From: Sphingomonas quercus
Lineage (GTDB): Bacteria > Pseudomonadota > Alphaproteobacteria > Sphingomonadales > Sphingomonadaceae
Direction: 5' to 3'
DNA length: 64,000 nucleotides
Assembly (NCBI RefSeq): GCF_018863195.1
Contig: NZ_JAHKRT010000003.1
Coordinates: 62,001-126,000 of the forward strand
A program made the position numbers and the translations under genes. Of the stretch, positions 42,747 through 51,792 are shown one piece after another (the stretch's first letter is position 1; each line of letters starts with the position of its first letter). The notes under the pieces are model-generated. The model was given only the letters and a program-made list of their open reading frames with translations, ran no database searches and was not told the origin of the DNA.

Positions 42747-43301
42747 TCAGAAGCCGAAACCCATTTGCGGGCTGGCGGACGGCGCGGCCGGCGCGGCGCC
42801 TTCCAGCGCGAGCATGCGGGCCTTGGATGTCGCGCCCCCTGGTGCCGAGAAGCCGCCGATCCGCCCGCCCGCTGCCGTCACCCGATGGCAGGGCACGATC
42901 AGCGGCACGGGATTGCGCGCCATCGCCTCGCCGACGGCGCGCGCCGCCTCCGGCCCCTCGCCGAGCGCCCTGGCGACGGCGCCATAGGTGGTCGTCTCGC
43001 CCCAGCCGAGCCGGCGCACGAAATCATAGACGCGCGCGAAGAACGGCACCTGCGCGCCGAGGTCGACCGGCGCGGTGGAGAAGTCGATCCGCTCGCCCAT
43101 GAAATAGCGGCAGGCAGCGTCGACCACCGCCGCGATTTCGCCGGGCGGCTCGGCTGCTGTGGAGGACGGAAAACGCGCCAACAGCGAATGCTCCGCCGCG
43201 CCACGACCGGCTGCCGGCAGGCGGAAGCAGGAGATGCCCGACGCGCCCCAGCCGATCGCGGCGAAGCCGGCGCAGGTCTCGAACAGGAAATGGCGGCGCA
43301 T
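42747..43301 (-). CDS. ogt: Methylated-DNA-protein cysteine methyltransferase
   Basis: The 184-residue protein carries the suicide-acceptor motif VPCHRV (Cys138), preceded by GETTTYGAVA and the helix EAARAVGEAMARNP, and followed by GGRIGGFSAPGG. It transfers O6-methyl groups from guanine to itself. There is no Ada N-terminal or AraC domain, so it is an Ogt-type protein. The start at 43301 follows GGGTGAG and lies 43 nt after the iolB stop on the same strand; the longer frame would overlap iolB. Symbol used as a family name. Confidence 0.9.
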   Translation of the reverse strand: MRRHFLFETCAGFAAIGWGASGISCFRLPAAGRGAAEHSLLARFPSSTAAEPPGEIAAVVDAACRYFMGERIDFSTAPVDLGAQVPFFARVYDFVRRLGWGETTTYGAVARALGEGPEAARAVGEAMARNPVPLIVPCHRVTAAGGRIGGFSAPGGATSKARMLALEGAAPAAPSASPQMGFGF

Positions 43302-43344
43302 GCTCACCCGCGCAATGTCGGCGCCTCCGCGCCGCGACGCAAGA

Positions 43345-44148
43345 CTAGGCGCGCCGGACGATCCAGTCATGGGCGGGATCGTTGCGGAACATCCATTGGC
43401 GGCGCGGGCCGGCCATGACGTTCAGATAGTAAAGGTCATAGCCATGGGGGGCGCCCACCGGATGATAGCCGCGCGGCACCATGACGACATCGCCATCCTC
43501 GACCGCGATGGCCTCGTCGATCGAGCGATCGTCGGTGTAGACGCGCTGGAAGGCGAAGCCCTGCGGCGGGTCGAGCCGGTGATAATAGGTTTCCTCCAGC
43601 ATCGTCTCCTCGCCCGGCGTGTCGCGGTCATGCTTGTGCGGCGGGTAGCTGGACCAATGCCCGCCCGGCGTGATCACCTCGACCACCAGCAGACCACAGG
43701 CGGGCTCGGTCTCCGGCAGGATATTGCGCACGAAGCGCTGGTTGGTGCCCTGTCCGCGCACCTCGCGCGACATGGCCGCCGGATCAATCAGGCGCGGCGG
43801 CAGGCCGTCCTCACCCGGCGCGGTGCAGATCGCAAGCTCGACGCGGCTTCCCGCCTCGACGCACCACGCCGTACCGGCAGGCACATAAGCCGCCGCCGGG
43901 GGCCGATCCTCGAACACGCTCGCGCGGCCGCCCTGCCCCGTCCAGCGGTGCGTGCCCGCGACGATGTCGGCGACGCCGCTCAGGATCACCAGACAGGTCT
44001 CGCGGCCATCGTCGCGCCCGGCGAGCGGCTGGCCCGGCGCCAGCACGACCATCTTGAAGCCGACATGCTGCCAGCCGGCGCTGTCCGGGGTGATGTCGAG
44101 GACGCAGCCGGTGGCGTCGGGGGCGTGCGGGCGGACGCGCAGGGTCAC
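43345..44148 (-). CDS. iolB: 5-deoxy-glucuronate isomerase
   Basis: The 267-residue protein matches IolB across its length, with the double cupin segments SSYPPHKHDRDTPGEE, LEETYYHRLDPPQGF, QRVYTDDRS and GDVVMVPRGYHPVGA. It isomerises 5-deoxy-glucuronate to 2-deoxy-5-keto-gluconate in the myo-inositol pathway. Its ATG overlaps the iolD stop by 4 nt (ATGA, 44145-44148), so the two are co-translated. Together with iolD and iolC it sets the pathway for the region. Confidence 0.96.
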   Translation of the reverse strand: MTLRVRPHAPDATGCVLDITPDSAGWQHVGFKMVVLAPGQPLAGRDDGRETCLVILSGVADIVAGTHRWTGQGGRASVFEDRPPAAAYVPAGTAWCVEAGSRVELAICTAPGEDGLPPRLIDPAAMSREVRGQGTNQRFVRNILPETEPACGLLVVEVITPGGHWSSYPPHKHDRDTPGEETMLEETYYHRLDPPQGFAFQRVYTDDRSIDEAIAVEDGDVVMVPRGYHPVGAPHGYDLYYLNVMAGPRRQWMFRNDPAHDWIVRRA

Positions 44149-45992
44149 AGCCTAGTCTCCTTGTCGGTGAGGCGATCCTCATAGGCGCGCCGGGCCACGC
44201 CGACATCGCCGCGATCCGACACCTCGGGCACGGCAACGTCCCACCACGCCCCGCCCCCGGTGGTGATCATCGGATCGGTGTCGATGACGATGACGCTGCT
44301 GCCGTCGCGCTGCCGCGCCCGATCGAGCGCTTCCTCCAGCCCCTCGATCGAATCCACCTTCTCGGCATGGGCGCCGAGGCTGGCGGCGTGGGCGGCGAAG
44401 TCGATGCCGACAAAGCCCTGATGCGGCGCATCGACGAGGAGGTTGTTGAACGGCGCCCCGCCAGTCGCGTGCTGCAGCCGGTTGATGCAGCCGAAACCCC
44501 GATTGTCGAGCAGCACGACGATGATCCTGGTGGCGAGCGAGACGGCGGTCGCCAGCTCCGAATTCATCATCAGGTAGCTGCCGTCGCCGAGCATCACATA
44601 GACATCGCGACCGGGCGCGGCCATCTTCACGCCAATCGCGCCGGCGATCTCATAGCCCATGCACGAGAAGCCATATTCGACATGATAGCCGCCGCTCTGC
44701 CCGGCGGGCCATAATTTGTGGAGCTCGCCCGGCAGGCCGCCGGCAGCGCCGACCACCACCGCATCCCGCGGCGCCCCGCGCGCGACCGCGCCGATGACCT
44801 GCGCGTCGGACGGCAGCATGTTGCCGGCGGGCGGCGCCATCGCCTCCGCCGCCATCGCCTGCCAGCCGCGCCGGGCCTCGACGAGCCGATCCGCCCACGC
44901 CGCCGGCACGCCGGCGCTTTCGGCCAGCGCCTCCGTCAGCGCCTCGAGCATCAGGCGCGCGTCGGCGACCACCGGTGTGGCGCGATGCTTGTAGGCGTCG
45001 AACGGCGCGACATTGACCTGCACCAGCCGCGGACCGCCGGTGATCAGCGCCCGCGAGCCGGTGGTGAAATCCTGCAACCGCGTGCCCAGGGCGACGATCA
45101 GGTCGGCCTCCGCCGCCGCCTGGTTGGCCACCGTGCTGCCGGTCACGCCGATGCTGCCGAGATTGCCGGCATGGTCATGCGGCAGGCTGCCCTTGCCTGC
45201 CTGGGTCTCGGCGAAGGGAAGGCCCGTCGCGGACACCAGCCGCGCCAGCGCCGCTTCGCCGCCGGCATAGCGCACGCCGCCGCCGACGATGAGCAGCGGC
45301 CGGGCCGCGTCGCGCAGCCGCCCGGCGAGCATGGCGATGTCGGCCGGATCCGGCTGGACGACGCGCGGCCGCCACAGGCGCGGCGTGAGGAAATCGTCCG
45401 GCACGTCGAACGCCTCGGCCTGCACATCCTGGCAGAAGGCGAGTGTCACCGGGCCGCAATCGGCCGGATCGAGCAAGGTCGCCATCGCGCGCGGCAGCGC
45501 CTCGAGCAGTTGCTCGGGCCGGGTGATGCGATCGAAATAGCGCGAGACCGGGCGGAAACAATCATTGGCGGAGACGGTGCCGTCTCCGAAATCCTCGATC
45601 TGCTGCAGCACCGGATCGGGCCGGCGGCTCGCATAGACATCGCCGGGGAGGAACATGACCGGCAGGCGATTGACATGGGCGAGTGCGGCCGCCGTCACCA
45701 TGTTGGTGGCGCCCGGCCCGATCGAGCTGGTGCAGATCATCGCCCGCCGCCGCCGCATCTGGCGCGCATAGCCAATCGCGGCATGGGCCATGCCCTGCTC
45801 GTTATGCGCGCGCCAGGTCGGCAGTTCGCGGCGGGAAGCGTGCAGCGCCTCGCCAACGCCGGCGACATTGCCGTGGCCGAAGATCGCCCAGGCGCCGGCG
45901 AAGAAAGGCTGCGGCCCCTCGCCCCAATCGACCAGCTGGCGGGCGAGGAAGGCGATCGCGGCCTGTGCCGCCGTCCGGCGCTGGCGGCTCAC
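44145..45992 (-). CDS. iolD: 3D-(3,5/4)-trihydroxycyclohexane-1,2-dione hydrolase
   Basis: The 615-residue ThDP enzyme has the N-terminal ThDP-Pyr domain (HNEQGMAHAAIGYARQ, catalytic Glu) and a C-terminal ThDP-Mg motif (GDGSYLMMNSELATAV... LLDNRG). Within the family the INRLQ and ATGGAPFNN segments are typical of IolD. It opens the inositol-derived ring to 5-deoxy-glucuronate. I chose the GTG at 45992, which has GGAG eight bases upstream; a TTG at 46007 would add five residues. The TonB receptor upstream is separated by a large hairpin. Confidence 0.95.
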   Translation of the reverse strand: MSRQRRTAAQAAIAFLARQLVDWGEGPQPFFAGAWAIFGHGNVAGVGEALHASRRELPTWRAHNEQGMAHAAIGYARQMRRRRAMICTSSIGPGATNMVTAAALAHVNRLPVMFLPGDVYASRRPDPVLQQIEDFGDGTVSANDCFRPVSRYFDRITRPEQLLEALPRAMATLLDPADCGPVTLAFCQDVQAEAFDVPDDFLTPRLWRPRVVQPDPADIAMLAGRLRDAARPLLIVGGGVRYAGGEAALARLVSATGLPFAETQAGKGSLPHDHAGNLGSIGVTGSTVANQAAAEADLIVALGTRLQDFTTGSRALITGGPRLVQVNVAPFDAYKHRATPVVADARLMLEALTEALAESAGVPAAWADRLVEARRGWQAMAAEAMAPPAGNMLPSDAQVIGAVARGAPRDAVVVGAAGGLPGELHKLWPAGQSGGYHVEYGFSCMGYEIAGAIGVKMAAPGRDVYVMLGDGSYLMMNSELATAVSLATRIIVVLLDNRGFGCINRLQHATGGAPFNNLLVDAPHQGFVGIDFAAHAASLGAHAEKVDSIEGLEEALDRARQRDGSSVIVIDTDPMITTGGGAWWDVAVPEVSDRGDVGVARRAYEDRLTDKETRL

Positions 45993-46038
45993 CCCGTTAC
46001 TCCGCAATCATTCGAGCCCATCATTTGCAAACCTTCAT

Positions 46039-46066
46039 GGCGGGGCGGCGCCGGGCCGCCCCCGCC
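46039..46066 (-). terminator. GC-rich hairpin after the TonB receptor
   Basis: GGCGGGGCGGC (46039-46049) pairs with GCCGCCCCCGCC (46055-46066) with a single extra C. It begins 3 nt after the TonB-receptor stop, read on the minus strand, and separates that gene from iolD. No T tract follows. Confidence 0.5.
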
Positions 46067-46069
46067 GCC

Positions 46070-48694
46070 TCAGAACCTCACCCGCACCGTGGCCTCGACG
46101 AGCCGGCCGAACGGATTGGCCGCCCGCGCGTCATAGCCGTTGCCGGCGTTATAGAACGGGGCCTTGCGATCGAACAAATTGGAGATGCGCACCTGCAGCG
46201 TCGTCTCCTCAAGCACCGGTATCTTGTAGGAGCCGACGAGGTCGAAGGTGGTCCACGCCTTGACGTGCTGGTTGGGCGTCAGCGTGCGGTTGTAATAGCG
46301 GCCGGTATAATTGGCGAACAGCGTCAGCGACACGGGATCGAGGTTCCAGCCGAGATTAGCCCGGCCGCGCCACTTGATCGCGTCGTTGGTGTCGAGCAGC
46401 GAGGTATAACCCGAGCCCGGCACGATCTCCTGCTTGAAGGTCAGGAAGCGGGTGGCGTTGAGGCCGAACAGGAAATCGCCGAAACCCGTCGCCGGCAGAG
46501 CATAGTTTACTGCCAGATCGAGGCCGGCGACTTTCCGCACGCCGAGATTCACCCCATAAGTGAAGTAGATATAGTCGATCGTCGGGGGCACCGGCCGCAC
46601 CGGCGGCGCCGCCTTGATGGTGTCGGCGATCTGCTGTGCGGTCGGGTTGGCGATGACCATCGAGGCAAAGGCCGGGTTGAAGAACAGGTCCGTCGTCGAC
46701 GGCTGATAGATGAGATTGCTGTAGCGGACGTTGAAGTAAGTGGCGTTCAGGCGGAGATTGCGCGCCGGCTTCAAATCGCCGCCGACCGACCAGGTCTTGG
46801 CGCGCTCCGGCTCCAGATTGGGATTGCCGCCGGCCATGTTGTAGGTGTTGAACACGCCGAGGCCGGAGATGGTCTGCGCCTCCTGCGGGCCGCCGAACGT
46901 GGCGGTGATCTTGCCGAGATTGGGCGCCACGAATGAGGTCCCGTAGCTGCCGCGCAACGTCAGCATCTCGAACGGGTCCCAGACCAGCCCGAACTTGGGA
47001 TTAAAGCGGCCGCCGAGCTTGTCGTAATAGTCGTAGCGGCCGGAAACGGCGAGTTCGAGTCGCTGGAGGCCCGGCCGCGCATTGTCGGGGCCGAAGAACG
47101 GCACATGCACCTCGGCGAAGCCGGCGATCACGGTGCGGCTGATGTCGTCGTCGCGGGCGACGATCTCGTTCGCTCCTTTGGGCCCGGCGACCTGCAACTG
47201 CACCGCCTGTTCCTGGCGGAAGCTGGAGCCGATCGCGATCTTCACCGGCCCGCCCGGCATGGTGAACAGCGTGCCGTCCGCCTTGGCCTGCAATTCGCGC
47301 AGATACTGGCTGGCGAAATTGGCCTGTTGATAGCCGTTGTTGATCTGGGCGAGCACGCCGGGATCATTGTCCGCCGCCTGGCCGAACGGGTTGAACGCGG
47401 TGGTCCGCGTCGTGCCGCGGGCAAGCGCCGCGGCGACGCCGGTGTCGATCTCGGGATCGTCGTTGAAATCATTGGTCTTGGAAACATGACCCATGATGTT
47501 GAGCGCCCAATCCCCGCCAAGATCGATATCGGCACCGGCGGTGATGCCCATCACTTCGGAGCTTTGCCGCGAGACCGGGTTGGGGAACAGGCCGCGCCCG
47601 TCGCGCGTCACCAGCACCGACGACGCCGAGACGCCCGGGGGCAGCACGAAATACGGATTGGTGCTGGGCACCGTCACCGAAATGGCGCGCGGCGCGCTGA
47701 TCCCGTGGGTCTTGTAGTTGGAATAGTTGAGCTCGGTCCACAGCTCGACCCGGTCGCCGATCTCCTGATGGGCGGTGACGAGCACGGCGTGGCGATGCGA
47801 AATCGGCACCAGCGTCCGCTCCAGCGCATTCTCGCAGCGGTTGGCGGTGGTCGAGAAGCTGGGATAGGCATAGGTGACGCTGCCGATGCGCACGTTCGGC
47901 TGCGAGCAGACGGTGGTGCGCAGGTCGCGGCCGCCGCGGAAACGCTGGTCGAGCCGCAGATAATCGATATCGCCCTGCAACGGCGAATCCCGGTCCGAAT
48001 ATTGATAGGCGACCATCACGCCGCCGCCCGACCATGTCTTGCCCCACAGGGCCGAGGCGCTGCGCTGCTCATAGGCGTTGTCGGGGCTGAAGCCCCACGT
48101 GCCCGATGCCTCGAAGCCATTGACGTTGCGGCGATAGATGAAGTTGACGACACCCGCCACCGCGTCCGATCCGTAGACGCCGGAGGCGCCGTCGGCGACC
48201 ACCTCGACCCGCTCGATGGCGTTGACCGGGATGATCGACGGATCGGGCAACACCGCCTCGCCGCCGACCGCCGCGAAGCGATGACCGTTGAACAGGGTCA
48301 GCGTCGCATAGATGCCGAGATTATGGATGTTCGGCTGAAAACCGGGCGTGCGAAAACGGTTGGGCGTCGAGGTCTCGGACGGCGTGTTGAAACTGCCGAG
48401 CTGCGGCACCTGCGACATGATGTCGCTGGCATTGGCCGGGGCCGTCTTGGTGATGGTGTCGCGGCCGACCGAGATGAGGTTGGAGCCGGTCGGGGCGACG
48501 CCGCGGATGCTGGTACCGGTGACGACGATCTCGTCGAGAGCCGTGGTCGCGCCGGGCGCGCCGGGCGCCGCCTGCGCGCCCTGCTGGGCGATCGCCGCTG
48601 CCGCCGGCATCGCGGTCGCGATGAGCAGCGCCGTGCCGCGCAACAGGCGCCGCCGCGAACGGGAGGCGCGCGCATTCGATAGCAGATTTTCCAT
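46070..48694 (-). CDS. TonB-dependent receptor of the inositol locus
   Basis: The 874-residue outer-membrane receptor has an N-terminal signal with a twin-Arg-like basic run (ASRSRRRLLRGTALLIATAM), then DEIVVTGTSIRG and the plug (HNLGIYATLTLFNGHRFAAV; ADGASGVYGSDAVAGVVNFI). The long barrel ends FGRLVEATVRVRF. It belongs to the same oligosaccharide/peptide-type class as the receptor at 12507. Placement between iolDB and iolC suggests uptake of an inositol or inositol conjugate, which is inferred from context only. The upstream region has two inverted repeats. Confidence 0.9.
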   Translation of the reverse strand: MENLLSNARASRSRRRLLRGTALLIATAMPAAAAIAQQGAQAAPGAPGATTALDEIVVTGTSIRGVAPTGSNLISVGRDTITKTAPANASDIMSQVPQLGSFNTPSETSTPNRFRTPGFQPNIHNLGIYATLTLFNGHRFAAVGGEAVLPDPSIIPVNAIERVEVVADGASGVYGSDAVAGVVNFIYRRNVNGFEASGTWGFSPDNAYEQRSASALWGKTWSGGGVMVAYQYSDRDSPLQGDIDYLRLDQRFRGGRDLRTTVCSQPNVRIGSVTYAYPSFSTTANRCENALERTLVPISHRHAVLVTAHQEIGDRVELWTELNYSNYKTHGISAPRAISVTVPSTNPYFVLPPGVSASSVLVTRDGRGLFPNPVSRQSSEVMGITAGADIDLGGDWALNIMGHVSKTNDFNDDPEIDTGVAAALARGTTRTTAFNPFGQAADNDPGVLAQINNGYQQANFASQYLRELQAKADGTLFTMPGGPVKIAIGSSFRQEQAVQLQVAGPKGANEIVARDDDISRTVIAGFAEVHVPFFGPDNARPGLQRLELAVSGRYDYYDKLGGRFNPKFGLVWDPFEMLTLRGSYGTSFVAPNLGKITATFGGPQEAQTISGLGVFNTYNMAGGNPNLEPERAKTWSVGGDLKPARNLRLNATYFNVRYSNLIYQPSTTDLFFNPAFASMVIANPTAQQIADTIKAAPPVRPVPPTIDYIYFTYGVNLGVRKVAGLDLAVNYALPATGFGDFLFGLNATRFLTFKQEIVPGSGYTSLLDTNDAIKWRGRANLGWNLDPVSLTLFANYTGRYYNRTLTPNQHVKAWTTFDLVGSYKIPVLEETTLQVRISNLFDRKAPFYNAGNGYDARAANPFGRLVEATVRVRF

Positions 48695-48741
48695 TGGACC
48701 CCTCCGGATGCGCGCGCTCTTCGGGTGGCCGCGCTTGTGGG

Positions 48742-48770
48742 TTCCATTGTGTATGGTCGGCGAAATGGAA
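48742..48770. promoter_or_regulatory. Inverted repeat, candidate RpiR-family operator
   Basis: TTCCATT (48742-48748) and AATGGAA (48764-48770) form a perfect inverted repeat with a 15-base spacer, about 50-75 nt upstream of the TonB-receptor start. The half-site TGGAATG also appears (as CATTCCA) at 54134-54140 before the PQQ dehydrogenase. RpiR-family inositol regulators in alphaproteobacteria are reported to use GGAA/TTCC-type sites, which fits. Confidence 0.45.
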
Positions 48771-48800
48771 TGTAAATAGCAAATTAGACTCGGTCTGAAA

Positions 48801-48825
48801 TTTCGTATTACACTGTATACCGAAA
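48801..48825. promoter_or_regulatory. Second inverted repeat upstream of the inositol-locus receptor
   Basis: TTTCGTAT (48801-48808) and ATACCGAAA (48817-48825) form an inverted repeat with one unpaired base and an 8-base centre, in an AT-rich stretch that contrasts with the GC-rich surroundings. It could be a second regulator site or part of the promoter for the receptor. Confidence 0.4.
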
Positions 48826-48840
48826 CTGGCGGTTCATTCG

Positions 48841-50763
48841 TCAGGCCGCCTTCTGGGCGAGACGGGCGTGGCGCCAGGCATCGGCCAGGCCGGCAAACCG
48901 GCTGGCCATCGCCTTGACGGCGCCCTGGTCATCGAGCTGGCCGGCCAGCCAGCCGCGGGCGACGTCGTCGAAGATGGTGCGTCCGACCGCGAAGCCTTTC
49001 ACGATCGGGAACGCGGCCGCGCAGGACAGCGACTGGATCAGCTCGCCCGCCGGGGTCGACAGGCCGAGCAGCAGGACGCCGCGGCAGAGCGGGTCATTGT
49101 CGAGGATCGTCTCCTGAATCGCGTCCCACGACGCCGGGTCCGACAGCGGCTCCAGCTTCCACCAGTCCGGCCGGATGCCGATCGCGTAGAGGCGCCGCAT
49201 CGCCTCGGCGACGGTGGTCGGCGCGCTCGGCATGCCCGGCGGCAGGATCACCTCCAGCAGGAGTTCGTGGCCGGTCTTGCGACATGCGTCGAACAGACGC
49301 AGCAGCTGTCGTTCCTGCCGCTCGCGCAGCTCCGCCTCGTCATCGGGGTGATAGTAGACCAGGCATTTGACGACATGGTTGCGCGGCCATGTGCGCAGCT
49401 CGGCGGCGACATCGGCGCCGCCCTCGAAGGCGAGCGGGCGCGATTTCGGCTCCTCGATCGGGCGGCCGATCCAGTAGGGCCGCTCCGCCGCCTCGGCGAG
49501 CCCTTCGGCGCCGTAGCGCCCGTCGAGCAGCACGCCGAACGCGCCGGCGTCGCTCGCCACGGCGTCGATCGCGCGCAGCGCCAGCGCCTTGAAGCTGGTG
49601 ATGCGATCCTCGCCGACGCCGAATTCCTCGGCCATCTCCTCGAAATGGCTGCGATGATCCATCGCCAGCACGGTGAGGTCCTCGTAGCGGCCCTCCCGCG
49701 TCGTTGCCCAATGGATGTGATCGAGCATGTGGTCGTCGCGAAGGCGGAAGAAATGATCGCTCCGGTCCAGGAAATAGGCGAGCTCGATCGCGGTCGGCAT
49801 CGCCGGCGCGCAGCCGTGGCGCGACACCACGATCGCGCCGCAGGCATTGGCCCGCCGGCAGCATTGTGCCAGATCCTCGCCGCGCAGCCAGCCGCTGAGG
49901 AAGCCGGCCATGAACGCATCGCCGGCACCGAGCACATTATAGACCTCGGTCGCGAAGCCCGGCGCATAGCAGCCGTCGCGCAACGCCTGCCGGATCGGCC
50001 CGGGGAAGGCGACGCAGCCCTCCGCGCCAAGCTTGCAGACGAGTAGTGCCGGCGTGCGTTCACGGATGGCGCGCAGCGCGGTCAGCGTATCGGTGGAGCC
50101 GCCGAGGATGTGCATCTCCTCCTCGGTGCCGACAATGAGGTCGCATAGCGGAAGGATCTGCTGCAGCCGTTCGGTGACCCCGCGGTCATGGACGAAGCGG
50201 TTCTCGCCCATGTCGCGCCCGGTCAGCCCCCACAGCACCGGCCTGTAATCGACGTCGAACATCACCTTGCCGCCCCTGGCCTTGATGAGCTGGGCGGCCT
50301 TGAGGCTGGCGGCGAACACGTTGGGCTTCGAAAGATGCGTGCCGCTGAGCAGTACCGCGCCGGCGGTCCCCAGCCATGCCTCGTCGATATCGTCCGCCGA
50401 CAGCGCCATGTCGGCGCAATTCTCGCGATAGAAGATCAGCGGGAAGGTGTTGCGATCGCGTATGCCGAGGATGACCAGCGCCGTCAGCCGCTCCGCATCG
50501 GAGACCACACCGCGCACGTCGACGCCCTCGCGCACCAGCTCGTCGCGCAGGAAACGACCCATATGATCGGCGCCGACCCGCGTCAGCATGCCGGGACGCA
50601 GGCCGAGCCGGGCGGCGCCGACGGCGGTGTTGGTCGGGCTGCCGCCCAGATATTTCGCGAAGGAGGACATATCCTCCAGCCGGCCGCCGATCTGCTCGCC
50701 GTACAAATCGACGCCGCAGCGGCCGATGGCGATGAAATCGAGGGTGGGTGCGTTGTTGGTCAT
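48841..50763 (-). CDS. iolC: 5-dehydro-2-deoxygluconokinase fused to DUF2090
   Basis: The 640-residue bifunctional protein has an N-terminal PfkB kinase domain: GGSPTNTAVGAARLG (40-54) and VLGAGDAFMAGFLSG (277-291, catalytic Asp282). A C-terminal DUF2090 domain follows (about 330-635; starts HFFRLRDDHMLDHIHWA, with VLAMDHRSHF). Such fusions are known from inositol operons of proteobacteria, where DUF2090 is thought to be the aldolase for the phosphorylated product. The stop is 146 nt before the TonB receptor. Start ATG at 50763 begins the domain directly. Confidence 0.95.
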   Translation of the reverse strand: MTNNAPTLDFIAIGRCGVDLYGEQIGGRLEDMSSFAKYLGGSPTNTAVGAARLGLRPGMLTRVGADHMGRFLRDELVREGVDVRGVVSDAERLTALVILGIRDRNTFPLIFYRENCADMALSADDIDEAWLGTAGAVLLSGTHLSKPNVFAASLKAAQLIKARGGKVMFDVDYRPVLWGLTGRDMGENRFVHDRGVTERLQQILPLCDLIVGTEEEMHILGGSTDTLTALRAIRERTPALLVCKLGAEGCVAFPGPIRQALRDGCYAPGFATEVYNVLGAGDAFMAGFLSGWLRGEDLAQCCRRANACGAIVVSRHGCAPAMPTAIELAYFLDRSDHFFRLRDDHMLDHIHWATTREGRYEDLTVLAMDHRSHFEEMAEEFGVGEDRITSFKALALRAIDAVASDAGAFGVLLDGRYGAEGLAEAAERPYWIGRPIEEPKSRPLAFEGGADVAAELRTWPRNHVVKCLVYYHPDDEAELRERQERQLLRLFDACRKTGHELLLEVILPPGMPSAPTTVAEAMRRLYAIGIRPDWWKLEPLSDPASWDAIQETILDNDPLCRGVLLLGLSTPAGELIQSLSCAAAFPIVKGFAVGRTIFDDVARGWLAGQLDDQGAVKAMASRFAGLADAWRHARLAQKAA

Positions 50764-50836
50764 GATGCCCCGCCGATGTTTCGCCGGGTGCGTAACACTT
50801 ATTCTATTATGCTTTCAAGTGCCAAAACTGTTCCAA

Positions 50837-51715
50837 TCAGCCTTGTGCCTCGATTCCGGGTGCGTCTGCCGGCCCGGAATGGCGGAAGGCGAAGCCGATC
50901 GCCAGCGCCTGGGCGAGGCATAGCGATGCCGACAGCGAGCGGAACGACCGCACCTCGGTCTCGCGCACGAGCAGGATCGAGGATGCGAGCTTGGCGATCG
51001 GGCTGACCGGCGTGTCGGTGATCGCGAGCAGCGCGGCGCCGCGTTCGACCACGAACTCGCTGACTTCGGTCGTCTCCGGCGAATAGGGATGGTAGCTGAC
51101 GGCGATCAGCAGGTCGCGGGCGCCCGCGGCGCGCACCTGCTGTAGCGAAAGGCCGGCGATGCCGTCGACGAACGTGGTGCGCTTGCCGGTCTGTTGCAGA
51201 GAATAAGCGAGGTAACTCGCCACCGGGAAGGAACGGCGATAGCCGATGATGTAAATCGTCTCCGCCTCGGCGACGAGATCGATCGCCCGCTGCAGATCCT
51301 CGCCGGTCACCGTCTCGGGCAGATTGTCCAGGGCGATGGTGCTGCCATGGACGAACTCCATCAGCACGGCGTGCGAATCCACCGGGTTCGCGCCCTCCAT
51401 CGAGGCGCTGAACGCGCGCACCCGCTCGTTATAGCCGAGCTGGGCGTGGTTGGAGAGAAGGCCGTCGCGGAACACGCGCTGCATCTGGCTGGCGCCGGAA
51501 AAGCCGAAATGCTTGGCGAAGCGGACGATCGCCGAGGGCTGGGCTCCCGAGCGCTCGGAAATCTCGGCCAGCGTCTCCAGCCCGAAGGCATGCGGCTCGT
51601 CCAGCACGTAGCGGGCGATCTGCTTCAGCCGCTTGCTGAGCGAGTCGTAGCGATCGAGTATTTCCTGCCGCAGCCGTTCGACGGAGGCGAGCGGCGTATC
51701 CTCATTCCTGGACAT
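50837..51715 (-). CDS. MurR/RpiR-family transcriptional regulator of the inositol locus
   Basis: The 292-residue protein has an N-terminal RpiR HTH (about 5-85: LKQIARYVLDEPHAFGLETL, then SERSGAQPSAIVRFAKHFGF) and a C-terminal SIS sugar-phosphate-binding domain (about 130-275: ETIYIIGYRRSFPVASYLAY; LLIAVSYHPYSPETTEV). RpiR-type repressors called IolR control inositol genes in other alphaproteobacteria, responding to a phosphorylated intermediate. It lies 73 nt upstream of iolC on the same strand. I infer the same role, so the symbol is left empty. Confidence 0.92.
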   Translation of the reverse strand: MSRNEDTPLASVERLRQEILDRYDSLSKRLKQIARYVLDEPHAFGLETLAEISERSGAQPSAIVRFAKHFGFSGASQMQRVFRDGLLSNHAQLGYNERVRAFSASMEGANPVDSHAVLMEFVHGSTIALDNLPETVTGEDLQRAIDLVAEAETIYIIGYRRSFPVASYLAYSLQQTGKRTTFVDGIAGLSLQQVRAAGARDLLIAVSYHPYSPETTEVSEFVVERGAALLAITDTPVSPIAKLASSILLVRETEVRSFRSLSASLCLAQALAIGFAFRHSGPADAPGIEAQG

Positions 51716-51792
51716 TCAAAGGCCATCTGTCGTGTCTATGCCGATCCTTACCGCCAAAGTTTCGGATCGCACAATCGCCCGTTGCCGGCGGA

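Noticed and set aside
51742-51769. Inverted repeat CGATCC/GGATCG upstream of the RpiR-family gene
   Set aside because: Six-base arms with a 16-base spacer are easily found by chance in GC-rich DNA and do not match the TTCCA sites.
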